Source: Marinifilum flexuosum
GTDB lineage: Bacteria > Bacteroidota > Bacteroidia > Bacteroidales > Marinifilaceae
Direction: 5' to 3'
Assembly (NCBI RefSeq): GCF_003610555.1
Contig: NZ_RAPQ01000009.1
Span: 682,001-746,000, forward strand
DNA: 64,000 nt
The notes under the pieces: model-generated
The model's database searches: none
Seen by the model: only the letters and a program-made list of their open reading frames with translations
What the model was told of the DNA's origin: nothing
Made by a program: the position numbers and the translations under genes
In this document: in pieces, positions 44,733-54,581 of the stretch
Layout of the letters: each line of letters opens with the position of its first letter
Position numbering within the stretch: position 1 is the stretch's first letter

Positions 44733-46109
44733 TTACTTTACATATACTCTGTATTCCCAAGGTTTTAATTCAACCTCAAGTTTAGCAGCTAAATCGTGCT
44801 TGTTACCATCTTTGTAGCAAGCATAGTTTCCTGCATTTGCACCCATATCAAGAGTCGCTTTGGTAGCTTCCTTGCTCAAATTCAAAATCACAAGTACTTT
44901 GTTTCCTTCAGCTTCACGCGAGAAAGCAAAAACTTTCTCGTTCTGATCAGAAGGAATGCGAACCAATTTGCCACCTTTCACTCCATTCTGAAGTGCCTTA
45001 TTATTTTTCTTTAGAGCAATTAATTCTTTATAGAACGTTGTCATTTCAAGATTAGACCAATTGATCTCATCTTTCTCGAAGAATTTCAATCGGTGGTTCA
45101 AACCTGCTTCCTGACCACTATAAATCAATGGCATTCCTGGCATAGTGAAAGTTAATACAGCAAAAGTCTTCGCTCCTTCTCCCATTCTCTCTTCTGTAGT
45201 ACCATTCCATGAGTTTTCATCGTGGTTGGTAGTAAAGTTCATTATGTAAGAGTCTGCAGGAAAAACAGTATCAATCTTGTGGAAGTATGCTTCCATATCA
45301 TTGGCGTTCTTTTCACCTTTGGCAACGTCATTCATAATATGGTGGAAATCCCATCCATAACCCATATCAAATGCGTTCTCTAAAAGCTCATGCCCACCAT
45401 CTTCAGCCAACATAAACACAGGCTTTACTGCATCTAATTCAACACGTGCTTTTTCCCAAAATTCAGTTGGAACCATACCTGCAACATCACAACGGAATCC
45501 ATCTACATTTGCATTTTCAATCCAAAACTTCAACGATCCGATCATGTACTTACGCATATCTTCATTATCGTAGTTCAAATCAGCAGTATCGCTCCAATCT
45601 GTTCCTTCAGGAATTACAATTTCACCTTTCTCATTCTGAGTATACCAATCTTTATGCTCTTCCATGATTACATTATCCCAACCTGTGTGATTTGCAACCC
45701 AGTCAAGAATTACTTTCATTCCCATTTCGTGAGCTTTATTCACAAGGTTCTGTAGATCTTCCAATGTACCAAACTCAGGGTTAACTGCACGGTAATCCTT
45801 AACCGCATAATAGCTACCCATACTTCCCTTACGATTCTTTTCAGAAATAGGATAAACTGGCATTAACCAAAGAATATCAACGCCCATTTCTTTCAATCGT
45901 GGCATGTGCTCAACAAAAGCATTAATGGTTCCTTCGGGAGTGTACTGACGAATGTTTACCTCGTAAATGTTAGCATTTCTACTCCACTCAACAGGCTTTT
46001 CCGCCTTCTTTTCCTCTGCTACTTTATTTGCTGCAGGTTTATTCTGGCATGAAACCAAAATTCCAGCAAGCAACAATAAACTTAAAACTGTTTGAAATAC
46101 TCTTCTCAT
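44733..46109 (-). CDS. GH13 alpha-amylase lipoprotein
   Basis: A 458-aa lipoprotein (signal ending ILVSC) of GH13. The catalytic residues are D208 (GFRCDVAG), E236 (MLAEDGG) and D297 (TTNHDENSW); VILDWVANHTGWD is region I. The lipid anchor points to the periplasm or cell surface. Last gene of the maltose operon, 35 nt after another GH13. It is shorter than SusG and shows no obvious inserted binding module. Confidence 0.92.
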   Translation of the reverse strand: MRRVFQTVLSLLLLAGILVSCQNKPAANKVAEEKKAEKPVEWSRNANIYEVNIRQYTPEGTINAFVEHMPRLKEMGVDILWLMPVYPISEKNRKGSMGSYYAVKDYRAVNPEFGTLEDLQNLVNKAHEMGMKVILDWVANHTGWDNVIMEEHKDWYTQNEKGEIVIPEGTDWSDTADLNYDNEDMRKYMIGSLKFWIENANVDGFRCDVAGMVPTEFWEKARVELDAVKPVFMLAEDGGHELLENAFDMGYGWDFHHIMNDVAKGEKNANDMEAYFHKIDTVFPADSYIMNFTTNHDENSWNGTTEERMGEGAKTFAVLTFTMPGMPLIYSGQEAGLNHRLKFFEKDEINWSNLEMTTFYKELIALKKNNKALQNGVKGGKLVRIPSDQNEKVFAFSREAEGNKVLVILNLSKEATKATLDMGANAGNYACYKDGNKHDLAAKLEVELKPWEYRVYVK

Positions 46110-46144
46110 CTCAATAATTTGATTTGTTAGTATGATGTTCTTTT

Positions 46145-47797
46145 CTAAATCAACTCTAGTAATAAAATGTCAAACTCAGTATCAATGCTTACTTTTCCAT
46201 CCTTAACTTCTGCTTCCTTGCCAGAGTATGCATCTCTAAGCTTTGTTCCATTTTCCAATTCAGCAACAGGAATTTCTTTTAATCCCTTATCCAAATCTAA
46301 AGCAACAAATACCTGATCTTGATATTCTCCTTTTTCGAATGTTCTGCGGAATACATATGGGTTTTCCGAAATCATTTTGTGAACACCTGCTCCAACAGCC
46401 GGGTGGTTGCTTCTGAACTGTCCCAACAACTGCCAGTGCTTTAAGGTAGCCTGTACCTTGGCATCTGTTTTTACATCTTCCCAGTTCATGAATGAACGTA
46501 AGGTAGCATCGCCCTGAGTCCCCTCAATAAGCAAAGGTCTCGCCGTTTCGTCGCCATAGTAAACCTGTGAAGTTCCCGGGCAAAGCAATAGCTTGGTAGC
46601 AGATTCAATACTTCTTTCTCTTTTCTGATCGAAAGGAGTACCGTCATCATGTGAGGTCAGGTAGTTCAATACACCATATCCTTTTAAATCGCCATGAAGA
46701 ATGTCTGAATATCTCGAAAACAACTCTTCATAAGCTGATTGAGCGTTGTATTTAAATTCGAAGTTGATTAAATCGGTAAATCCGTTGGCATAGTAATTCA
46801 CCTTTTTGTCGCCAAAATCGTAGGCAAACTTGTGACTGATGCTATATCCATAAACCTCTCCTACTGTGTAGAATTTGTTATCATCCAATACCTTTTCAGG
46901 ATTGTTCTTCTTCCACAATTCAAAAGCATATTCACACTCTTTGCGGAAGTCAGCCCAAACCGATTCTTCGGTATGTTTTACTGTATCTACTCTATAACCG
47001 TCGATACCAAACTGAATGATGTAATCGCACAACCACTTAATCAGGTAGAACTTCGGAGTACGAGGATGACCTGTGCGAGCAAAGAACTCGTCCAGTTCCT
47101 TCATCTCCTGATCGTAGCGACCTTCGTCTTTCCACTTTTGCGCCAGGTTAGCTGGAATTCCAACCTCCTGAGTGCTTTCTGTTTTGATATCAGGAAGATT
47201 ATCGGTTAAGGTACACTCAATGGTAGTTTTGTAATTCTTATAAGTACAGGTTGGTTCCACACGCACCCACTCATTTTCCCATGCAGGATCTTTCTCAGTA
47301 GCTGGTCCGGTATGGTTGATTACGGCATCCATTACGATACGAATTCCATTGGCATGAGCTGTTTGAACCAATTCAGCCAAATCGTCCATGGTTCCAAAGT
47401 TAGGATCTAAAGCAGTCCAGTCCTTGGCCCAGTAGCCGTGAAAACCGTAGGTATTTCCTGTTCCCTCATCAACAGATCCGTGAATCTGTTCTGTGATCGG
47501 CGTAAACCAAATGGCATTAATACCCAGTTTGGTAAAATATCCTTCTTTAATCTTTTGCGTGATTCCTTTGATGTCTCCCCCCTCGAATCCTCTCAATTTA
47601 CCTGTTGGTAACTCTCTCTCAAAGTTGACATCATTATCTGTTGTTCCATTATTGAAACGGTCAGTCAGCAGGAAGTACAGGTTTGCACCCTCCCACACAA
47701 AAGGCTTCTCTTTCTGTTCTGCTTTCTTCTCAACCGTTGAACAAGATGACAAAAACAGAAACAATACTGCTAAAATGCTGAATCCAATGTTCTTCAT
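46145..47797 (-). CDS. GH13 alpha-amylase lipoprotein
   Basis: A 550-aa lipoprotein (signal ending LFLSSC). The catalytic residues are D271 (GYRVDTVKH), E314 (VGEVYG) and D384 (LTSHDDG); IVMDAVINHTGP is region I. It has an inserted segment around residues 185-255 with a Cys pair (TCTYKNYKTTIECTL). Its ATG overlaps the stop of the GH31 gene by one base, so the two are translationally coupled. Likely hydrolyses starch fragments outside the cytoplasm. Confidence 0.92.
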   Translation of the reverse strand: MKNIGFSILAVLFLFLSSCSTVEKKAEQKEKPFVWEGANLYFLLTDRFNNGTTDNDVNFERELPTGKLRGFEGGDIKGITQKIKEGYFTKLGINAIWFTPITEQIHGSVDEGTGNTYGFHGYWAKDWTALDPNFGTMDDLAELVQTAHANGIRIVMDAVINHTGPATEKDPAWENEWVRVEPTCTYKNYKTTIECTLTDNLPDIKTESTQEVGIPANLAQKWKDEGRYDQEMKELDEFFARTGHPRTPKFYLIKWLCDYIIQFGIDGYRVDTVKHTEESVWADFRKECEYAFELWKKNNPEKVLDDNKFYTVGEVYGYSISHKFAYDFGDKKVNYYANGFTDLINFEFKYNAQSAYEELFSRYSDILHGDLKGYGVLNYLTSHDDGTPFDQKRERSIESATKLLLCPGTSQVYYGDETARPLLIEGTQGDATLRSFMNWEDVKTDAKVQATLKHWQLLGQFRSNHPAVGAGVHKMISENPYVFRRTFEKGEYQDQVFVALDLDKGLKEIPVAELENGTKLRDAYSGKEAEVKDGKVSIDTEFDILLLELI

Positions 47798-50208
47798 TAT
47801 TTGGCAAGTTTTATAGTGATTGATTGATTTTTTCCTTTTTGTAACTCCTCAGTAAACTGAAGAACTCTTGAGTTTTTATCCCAGGTGAAATCAAGGTTTT
47901 TCTTTCCCCACTTCACCTTCTTAGGTTGCTTTTCGATATGATGAATCACCCAATTTACTTTCTTGTCTTCAATTGAGTAGTTCGATCCTTTCTCAGTTGC
48001 AATATCCAATTTTAATTTGGAACCTGAATGGGCAGAAGTAAACTTCAACAACTCATATTCTCCTTTTTCATATGCTTTAGGAGTTTCTCCATTATCGTTG
48101 TAAAGCTGTCCAGTACCATGCTTCACCGAAGAGTCATGATAGTAGTGCAATTCAAAATTCTCTAAAGAGTATTCACCTGAATTGTGCATTCCCTTTTTCA
48201 TTGGAATGAAAGAACCTGCACGCACAAATACAGGAATATGATCCTCTTCAACCTGAACCGTGTACGATGATCCACCGAAATATTTTTGCTCCTTTACAAA
48301 ATCGAACCATACGTTTCCTTTCGGCAAGTACACCTCTTTTTGCTTGGCTCCGGCATCAGTAATGGTAGACACTAGAAATGCATCTCCCCACATGTAGGTA
48401 TCGGAAACATTCAGCAATGCTTTGTTATCCTGCTCTTCAAAAAACAGAGGTCGCATCAATGGCAATCCTGTTTGGTTGTTTTCAAATGCCAGGCTGTAGT
48501 TATATGGCATCAACTGATATCTCAGCTCGATAGATTTCTTTGCCAGTGCCTTTGTTTTAGGCTCTCTGAATATCGGCTCCGATGGCACAGCTTCCTGCGC
48601 ATGCGGACGATAAATAGGCTGGAATACGCCATACTGCAACCAACGGGTGTAAAGTTCGTCATCAAGGTTGTCCCCGGCAAAACCTCCCAAGTCGGAGTGC
48701 ATGTAGGAAATTCCCTGTAGCCCCATCTGAAGGGAAATCTCAGTTTGAGGTTTCAAACCATCCCAGCTACGGCTCACATCTCCGGTCCATGGAATCATTC
48801 CATATCTTTGAGATCCCACAGCTCCAGCTCTCATCAAAATAAAAGGTCGCTGGTTGGAAAGGTCCTTCTCGTATCCTTCATAGACCAATTTGGCCCAATA
48901 ATGTCCGTAAATATTGTGTACTTCATCGGCTGAACCATTGATATGCTGCAAAGCTGAAGGGTGTACTTCTGGCTCTCCAAGGTCGCCCCACCAGCCACCA
49001 ACGCCCATATTGGCCAAACCTTTATAGATATTCCAGAACCAATCTTGTGCCTCTGGTTTAAATACATCAACCAATCCTGTGTTTCCAAAGTAGAAGTCAA
49101 AGGTGAAAGGTTTCCCCTCCGTATCAGTTCCCAATACTTTGTTATCCACTGCTTCCTGCCATCTTTTCGAGGTGGTCAGGATAAAAGGTTCTGTAATCAG
49201 AATGGTCTTCACTCCCTTTTTATCCAAATCAGAAATCATCTTCTCAGGATTTGGGAAAGAGTCGCGATGGAAGGCCAGGTTCCCCATTTCTCCTTTCATC
49301 TCCTTTCCAAACCAGAACAGGTCCAGAATAATCGCATCTACAGGAATGGAATCTTTTACAAACTGATCGATGGTTTCCATGGTCTCCTTCTGAGAATGGT
49401 AACCAAAACGACTTGAAAAGTTCCCTAAAGCCCATCGAGGCAATAGCGGTTGTCTTCCCGTCAGGTTCGTAAACTCATAGGTGAAATCTTCCCACGAATC
49501 AGCAGCAATTACCTGGTAAACCTTACGTCCACTGATAGTCTCATAACGCAAAGTATTTGTCTTTTTGCTGTCTAAATCCAGATGTCCGATAGGAGCATTA
49601 TCGAAATGAACCGCATATTTCTTTGATGAGATAACCACAGGCATGGTGTAATTCATCAATTCAGAATGAGTTCCATATCCGTAATGTGCACGATTGTAGA
49701 GATTCAAACGGTATCCTCGTCTGTTCATCCCCAACACACGAGCTCCCCCACCAAATAGTACTTCCTCTTTCTCAATTTGGAAGTCAATATTCTGGGTACT
49801 ATCGGTTTTAATGTAGCCCTCTTTTTCGGAAAGCAAATTCTTTCCCTTGTAGCTGTAGCTGATACCAAAAGGCTTCTTGCTCACCTTTACTGACATGCCT
49901 TTAGAACTATAAAGCAAGTCATTCTGGCGATCGGCTAATTTGGCACCTTTCTTTTCAGGTTGTAGAACAACTGCGTGGGAATCTTTTTCAAATTCCTCTC
50001 CATTAGGGATAAATGCCGTTTCTACAATATTTTGATTGTAAAACCGTATTTGGTATTTCCCTTGATCCGTTTCAACTATCAATCCATTTGTTCCTAATGA
50101 ATGTGATTGATATACACGCTGACTGTTTTGAGCCATTGCAGTTAGCGAGCCAACTGCAAAGGCCATTAAAACAGTTAATTTTACTACTAATAGATTAATT
50201 CTAATCAT
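47797..50208 (-). CDS. GH31 alpha-glucosidase
   Basis: An 803-aa exported glycosidase releasing glucose from the non-reducing end of maltodextrins. Signal peptide from M1 at 50208 (ending GSLTAMAQ), then a beta-sandwich domain, the barrel and C-terminal sheets. The nucleophile is D409 in WWGDLGEPE (family pattern WxDMNE), and the acid/base is D477 in PWTGDVSRSW. It is equivalent in role to SusB of Bacteroides, which belongs to another family (GH97). Confidence 0.92.
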   Translation of the reverse strand: MIRINLLVVKLTVLMAFAVGSLTAMAQNSQRVYQSHSLGTNGLIVETDQGKYQIRFYNQNIVETAFIPNGEEFEKDSHAVVLQPEKKGAKLADRQNDLLYSSKGMSVKVSKKPFGISYSYKGKNLLSEKEGYIKTDSTQNIDFQIEKEEVLFGGGARVLGMNRRGYRLNLYNRAHYGYGTHSELMNYTMPVVISSKKYAVHFDNAPIGHLDLDSKKTNTLRYETISGRKVYQVIAADSWEDFTYEFTNLTGRQPLLPRWALGNFSSRFGYHSQKETMETIDQFVKDSIPVDAIILDLFWFGKEMKGEMGNLAFHRDSFPNPEKMISDLDKKGVKTILITEPFILTTSKRWQEAVDNKVLGTDTEGKPFTFDFYFGNTGLVDVFKPEAQDWFWNIYKGLANMGVGGWWGDLGEPEVHPSALQHINGSADEVHNIYGHYWAKLVYEGYEKDLSNQRPFILMRAGAVGSQRYGMIPWTGDVSRSWDGLKPQTEISLQMGLQGISYMHSDLGGFAGDNLDDELYTRWLQYGVFQPIYRPHAQEAVPSEPIFREPKTKALAKKSIELRYQLMPYNYSLAFENNQTGLPLMRPLFFEEQDNKALLNVSDTYMWGDAFLVSTITDAGAKQKEVYLPKGNVWFDFVKEQKYFGGSSYTVQVEEDHIPVFVRAGSFIPMKKGMHNSGEYSLENFELHYYHDSSVKHGTGQLYNDNGETPKAYEKGEYELLKFTSAHSGSKLKLDIATEKGSNYSIEDKKVNWVIHHIEKQPKKVKWGKKNLDFTWDKNSRVLQFTEELQKGKNQSITIKLAK

Positions 50209-50223
50209 ATTCAGAGATAATGT

Positions 50224-50239
50224 GTGTGATCCCCCGATC
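50224..50239 (-). other. small perfect hairpin between the SusA-like and GH31 genes
   Basis: GTGATC and GATCAC around CCCC, 16 nt upstream of the GH31 start. There is no T tract on the minus strand, so it is not a terminator. It could affect mRNA processing or translation of GH31. Confidence 0.45.
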
Positions 50240-50260
50240 ACTATGCTAAAAATTTGATGT

Positions 50261-52114
50261 TTACTCTAACTCTAAAATTAAGGACGTATTGGGTGCCAGG
50301 CTGATTTTTCCTTTTGTAAAATCAAATGTCTTCCCACTGATAACATCCTTTCCAGATTTGAAACCCTTAATGCTTTCGGTAAATCTTTCCAGACTCAAGT
50401 CCTTTGCGCTTTTATCTTGATTAACCACAACCATCACAGTTTTCTCGGTATTGCTTCTAAAATAAACGTAAGTATCCTGTTCGGGAATATAGTGCTTCAG
50501 CTTTCCTGTATGGATTACAGAGTTATTCTTTCTCCAATTGAGTAATTTTTTCAGGAAGTTGAAAGCTTCATTTTCCTTATCTGTTCTTCCCTGGGCTGTA
50601 AAAGCATTTCTTGCGTCATCTTCCCATCCTCCAGGAAAATCGATGCGCATCTTTCCATCGCCGTAACTCTTCTTGCCTTCCATCAAGATCTCAACACCCG
50701 TATAGATTTGAGGAATTCCCCTGGTTGTCAACAAAAAGGTCATCATCGACTTGAACTTATTCAAATCCCCTTTCAAGGTAGACATGATTCTATCGGTATC
50801 ATGATTCTCAATGAATATGAATAAATTTCCGGTATCCTTGTACAGGTAATCGGCAGCAAGACTCTTGTACAATCTTACAAGACCGTTCTCCCATTCCTGC
50901 TTTTCCAGGAATGCTTTCTCCAAGGAGAAAAACAACTGAAAATCCATTACACATGGCATGTAAGAGTTGTAGCCATTTGCATTTAATGCATCCTTTTGCC
51001 AGTAGGCAATATCGGCCGCAGACTTGTACCATGTCTCTCCGACAATATTCAAATGGGGGTATTCGTTTAAAACCGCTTTTCCCCATTTGGACATTCCTTG
51101 AGGATCATTATAGGGATGAGTATCCATCCTTATTCCGTCCAAGTCTGCATATTCTACCCACCAAATACTGTTTTGAATCAGGTAGGTCATCAACAATTCA
51201 TTTTTCTGATTTAAATCAGCCATACTACGATCAAACCATCCGTCAGAAAACTGAATTTGATCTGTTTCAGATGCATAAGGGTCCAGAATGGTTGATTTTC
51301 TGTGGTTGGAATTGGTGTACTCATCGTGCAGATGTACCCAGTCTTTCTGAGGCCAATCTTTCATCCACCAATGAGCGCTGGCACAATGGTTGAAAACCAT
51401 GTCCATGATCAGCTTTATTCCTCTTTTCTTACACTCCTTGGAAAGCTCCAGGTAAGCTTCGTTTCCTCCAAATCGAGCATCAACATTGTAGTAGTCCGAA
51501 ATGGCATAGGTGTGGTAAGAACCTCTGGCTTCATTATCTTCCAGGAGTGGCGTATTCCAAAGGGCGGTAACTCCCAAGTCCTGCAAGTAATCCAAGTGAT
51601 CAATGATCCCCTGAATATCTCCACCATGTCTTCCATCAGGATTATTACGATCTGCTTTTTCAGCCAATTCAGCTACAGAATCATTGTCAGCATTGCCATT
51701 TGCAAAACGATCTGGCATCAGCAAATAAACCACATCTGATTCATTAAAACCTTTGCGCTCTGCTGAAGAAGTTCTTCTTTTCTTTAATTCGTACTGATAG
51801 TGAGCTTTTGTTTTCCCTTTATCGGTAAAGTTCAAGTTGAACTTCCCTGCCTTTGTTCCCTTTTCGATTACTAAGTCGATAAAGAGATAGTTGGGATTGT
51901 CTGTTTTAATTGTCCTTGAAAGGCTAACTCCTGAGTAGTTCAATTCCACATCGTAATGTGCAATATTTTCACCATGAACCATAAGCTGCAGGTTGGGATT
52001 CTTCATATTCACCCACCAGAACATTGGCTCAACCTTATCTATATCCACTTTCTTAGCTTCTGCTTGTGAGCCAAATAAAAAAACAATAACCAAAGAAATC
52101 CAAAAGCCTCTCAT
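50261..52114 (-). CDS. GH13 neopullulanase/cyclomaltodextrinase, SusA-like (paralogue 2)
   Basis: A 617-aa secreted enzyme (signal ending GSQAEA). N-terminal domain FWWVNMKNPNLQLMVHGENI, then the GH13 barrel with D331 (DGIRMDTHP), E360 (VGETW) and a final Asp in FIENHDTDR; DMVFNHCA is region I. Probably cuts maltodextrins in the periplasm, as SusA does. It is a clear paralogue of the protein at 36505. A strong hairpin separates it from the upstream maltose phosphorylase gene. Confidence 0.94.
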   Translation of the reverse strand: MRGFWISLVIVFLFGSQAEAKKVDIDKVEPMFWWVNMKNPNLQLMVHGENIAHYDVELNYSGVSLSRTIKTDNPNYLFIDLVIEKGTKAGKFNLNFTDKGKTKAHYQYELKKRRTSSAERKGFNESDVVYLLMPDRFANGNADNDSVAELAEKADRNNPDGRHGGDIQGIIDHLDYLQDLGVTALWNTPLLEDNEARGSYHTYAISDYYNVDARFGGNEAYLELSKECKKRGIKLIMDMVFNHCASAHWWMKDWPQKDWVHLHDEYTNSNHRKSTILDPYASETDQIQFSDGWFDRSMADLNQKNELLMTYLIQNSIWWVEYADLDGIRMDTHPYNDPQGMSKWGKAVLNEYPHLNIVGETWYKSAADIAYWQKDALNANGYNSYMPCVMDFQLFFSLEKAFLEKQEWENGLVRLYKSLAADYLYKDTGNLFIFIENHDTDRIMSTLKGDLNKFKSMMTFLLTTRGIPQIYTGVEILMEGKKSYGDGKMRIDFPGGWEDDARNAFTAQGRTDKENEAFNFLKKLLNWRKNNSVIHTGKLKHYIPEQDTYVYFRSNTEKTVMVVVNQDKSAKDLSLERFTESIKGFKSGKDVISGKTFDFTKGKISLAPNTSLILELE

Positions 52115-52134
52115 ACCCTAATATATTCGATAAA

Positions 52135-52170
52135 AATTCAGGATAAAAGCAGACACTTTTACCCTGAATT
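52135..52170 (-). terminator. internal terminator-like hairpin in the maltose operon
   Basis: Arms AATTCAGGATAAAAG and CTTTTACCCTGAATT pair over 15 bp with one mismatch and a 6-nt loop. On the minus strand TTTTTATC follows. It lies between maltose phosphorylase and the SusA-like gene and may reduce transcription of the downstream glycosidases. Confidence 0.65.
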
Positions 52171-52185
52171 AATTTGTATTTAAAA

Positions 52186-54498
52186 CTAAGCGTGTTCGAT
52201 TACCACACTACTTTCTTTTCCAATTTGATATTCATCATCCTGAATGAAAATTGAAATATCTTCCCCTTCTTCATTGATGACACCAACACCATCTTGCGAA
52301 ACTGTAACATTTAACAAGTTGCCACGGAATCTAACTTTGAATGAGTATGATTTCCATACTTTAGGCAGCATTGGGTTCAATACCAACTGACCGTTTACAA
52401 CACGCATACCACCGAAACCTTCTACAACCGACATCCATGTTCCTGCCATACTTGTAATGTGAAGTCCTTCGTGCACCTCTTTGTTGTAATCATCCAAATC
52501 CAAACGAGAAGTTCTTAGGTACAAATTGTAAGCTCTTTCTTCATCGCCAATTTTTGCTGCCAAAATAGAGTGAATACATGGCGACAATGATGACTCATGA
52601 ACAGTTCTTGGCTCGTAGAAATCATAGTTCTTACGAATTGTTTCCAAATCATATTGATCTTCGAACAAGTAAATTCCTTGCAATACATCTGCTTGCTTAA
52701 TGAAACAAGAACGTAAAATTCTATCCCATGACCAGTGCTGGTTAATCGGACGAATTGCCGGATCCAGGTCAGCAGCCAGGATTTGCTCTTTGTCCATAAA
52801 GCCATCTTGTTGCAGGTAAACACCTGTTTCCTCATCAACAGGATAGTACATGTTTTCAATAATATCGCTCCATTTAGCAGTTTCCTTATCGAAATCGAAG
52901 TTCAAATTCTTTAAAATTTCTTCAAAACGTGCTGGATTGGTTTCTTTCACATGAGCCATAGCTTCCTGAGTATATTTCATACACCAGTTTGCAATGGTAT
53001 TCGTGTACCAGTTGTTGTTGATATTATTTTCGTATTCGTTAGGACCTGTAACTCCTAACATTACATATTTCTTCTTTGCTTGAGAATAAGATACACGCTG
53101 ACTCCAGAATCTTGAAATTCCGATCAATACATCTAATCCATATTCTTCTAAGTATTTTTTATCGTCTGTGTGGCGGATATAGTTATAAATGGCAAAAGCA
53201 ATTGCTCCATTACGGTGAATTTCTTCGAAAGTAATCTCCCACTCGTTGTGACATTCCTCACCATTCATTGTTACCATTGGGTACAATGCAGCACCATTAG
53301 TGAAACCCAATTTCTCTGCATTTTCAATGGCTTTTTGTAATTGCTTATGACGATAGATCAATAGGTTTCGAGTTACTTCAGGTTTAGAAGTACTCAAATA
53401 GAATGGAACACAGTAAGCTTCAGTATCCCAGTAGGTAGATCCACCATATTTTTCTCCGGTGAAACCTTTAGGACCAATATTTAGTCTTTCATCTTCACCA
53501 GTATAAGTTTGATTCATTTGGAAAATATTGAATCGAATGGCTTGCTGAGCAGCAATATCACCTTCAATAACAATATCACTATGGTCCCATTTGTCAGCCC
53601 ATGCATTAACATGCTCTTCCAATAGTGCACCATATCCTTTAGCTTGAGCAGCCTCTACAACAGAAAATGCGTCTGATGCAATATCAGTTTTACTGTGATT
53701 TAATGAGCTTAATACGGCTGCATATTTATAGATTGAAATCTCTTGATCTTGCTCAGCATCAACCTCTACCGTATTGGCAACATATTTGGCATCCTCGGTT
53801 AAAGCAGGATTTAAATCAACTTTCTGACCATCCTTTAACACCTCATATTTCATGCTCATACAAACGTGAAAGTCAAGTTTTTTAGTTGCAGCAGTAATGT
53901 ATGCTTCACCTTTCATTGACTTAGCATGCAAAACATTCCAAAATTGTTCGTCGTAGTTTGAATCTTCGTTTGTAACATCAGCATCCACATATGGAGTGAA
54001 ACCAATCTTCCCATCAAAATTTAATGGTGTTACAGAGTAACGAATGGCACCAACTTCAGATGTAACAATGCTTAAAAATCTTTTGGCTTCAACTTTCACC
54101 TTGTTTCCGTTAGAAAGTGTAGCTACAAAACTACGCTCTAAAACTCCCTCTTTCATGTTCAAAGTGCGTACAAAATCACTCACTTCACATTTGGCAAGGT
54201 CAAGCATTTCACCATTAATTTTCACATCGATACCAATCCAATTTGGCGCATTTAATACCTTTGCAAAATATTCAGGATAACCGTTTTTCCACCATCCTAC
54301 TCTGGTTTTATCCGGATAGTAAACTCCAGCTACGTAAGTTCCTTGTAAAGTTTCGCCTGAATAATGTTCTTCGAACATGGCTCTTTGTCCCATGTTTCCA
54401 TTACCCAAACTAAATATACTTTCTGATGCACGGTGGTTTTCAGGATTAAAGCCTTCCTCAATTATACACCACTCATCATGCTTTAAATACTCATTCAT
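52186..54498 (-). CDS. GH65 maltose phosphorylase
   Basis: A 770-aa cytoplasmic enzyme that splits maltose with phosphate into glucose and beta-glucose-1-phosphate. It has no signal peptide. The (alpha/alpha)6 barrel carries the catalytic-acid motif NGEECHNEWEITFEEIHRNG (around residues 413-432), YWDTEAYCVPF and phosphate-loop residues near the C-terminus (HESSLSPCIHS). GH65 also includes kojibiose and trehalose phosphorylases; maltose is chosen because of the neighbours. Together with beta-phosphoglucomutase it forms a complete phosphorolytic route. Confidence 0.9.
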   Translation of the reverse strand: MNEYLKHDEWCIIEEGFNPENHRASESIFSLGNGNMGQRAMFEEHYSGETLQGTYVAGVYYPDKTRVGWWKNGYPEYFAKVLNAPNWIGIDVKINGEMLDLAKCEVSDFVRTLNMKEGVLERSFVATLSNGNKVKVEAKRFLSIVTSEVGAIRYSVTPLNFDGKIGFTPYVDADVTNEDSNYDEQFWNVLHAKSMKGEAYITAATKKLDFHVCMSMKYEVLKDGQKVDLNPALTEDAKYVANTVEVDAEQDQEISIYKYAAVLSSLNHSKTDIASDAFSVVEAAQAKGYGALLEEHVNAWADKWDHSDIVIEGDIAAQQAIRFNIFQMNQTYTGEDERLNIGPKGFTGEKYGGSTYWDTEAYCVPFYLSTSKPEVTRNLLIYRHKQLQKAIENAEKLGFTNGAALYPMVTMNGEECHNEWEITFEEIHRNGAIAFAIYNYIRHTDDKKYLEEYGLDVLIGISRFWSQRVSYSQAKKKYVMLGVTGPNEYENNINNNWYTNTIANWCMKYTQEAMAHVKETNPARFEEILKNLNFDFDKETAKWSDIIENMYYPVDEETGVYLQQDGFMDKEQILAADLDPAIRPINQHWSWDRILRSCFIKQADVLQGIYLFEDQYDLETIRKNYDFYEPRTVHESSLSPCIHSILAAKIGDEERAYNLYLRTSRLDLDDYNKEVHEGLHITSMAGTWMSVVEGFGGMRVVNGQLVLNPMLPKVWKSYSFKVRFRGNLLNVTVSQDGVGVINEEGEDISIFIQDDEYQIGKESSVVIEHA

Positions 54499-54522
54499 GT
54501 TTGATTTTCTTTTAATTAGCTA

Positions 54523-54581
54523 TTAGCAGTTAACTTTTCAAACAATTACTGCTAAGCGTTAATTGTTTTCCGTTAAAAGTT
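54523..54581. repeat. nested inverted repeats between pgmB and maltose phosphorylase
   Basis: Two alternative stems are possible. One is AACTTTT plus AACAATTA (54532-54548) with TAATTGTT plus AAAAGTT (54560-54581), about 15 bp. The other is TTAGCAGT (54523-54530) with ACTGCTAA (54548-54555). The right arm overlaps the pgmB stop. Confidence 0.6.
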
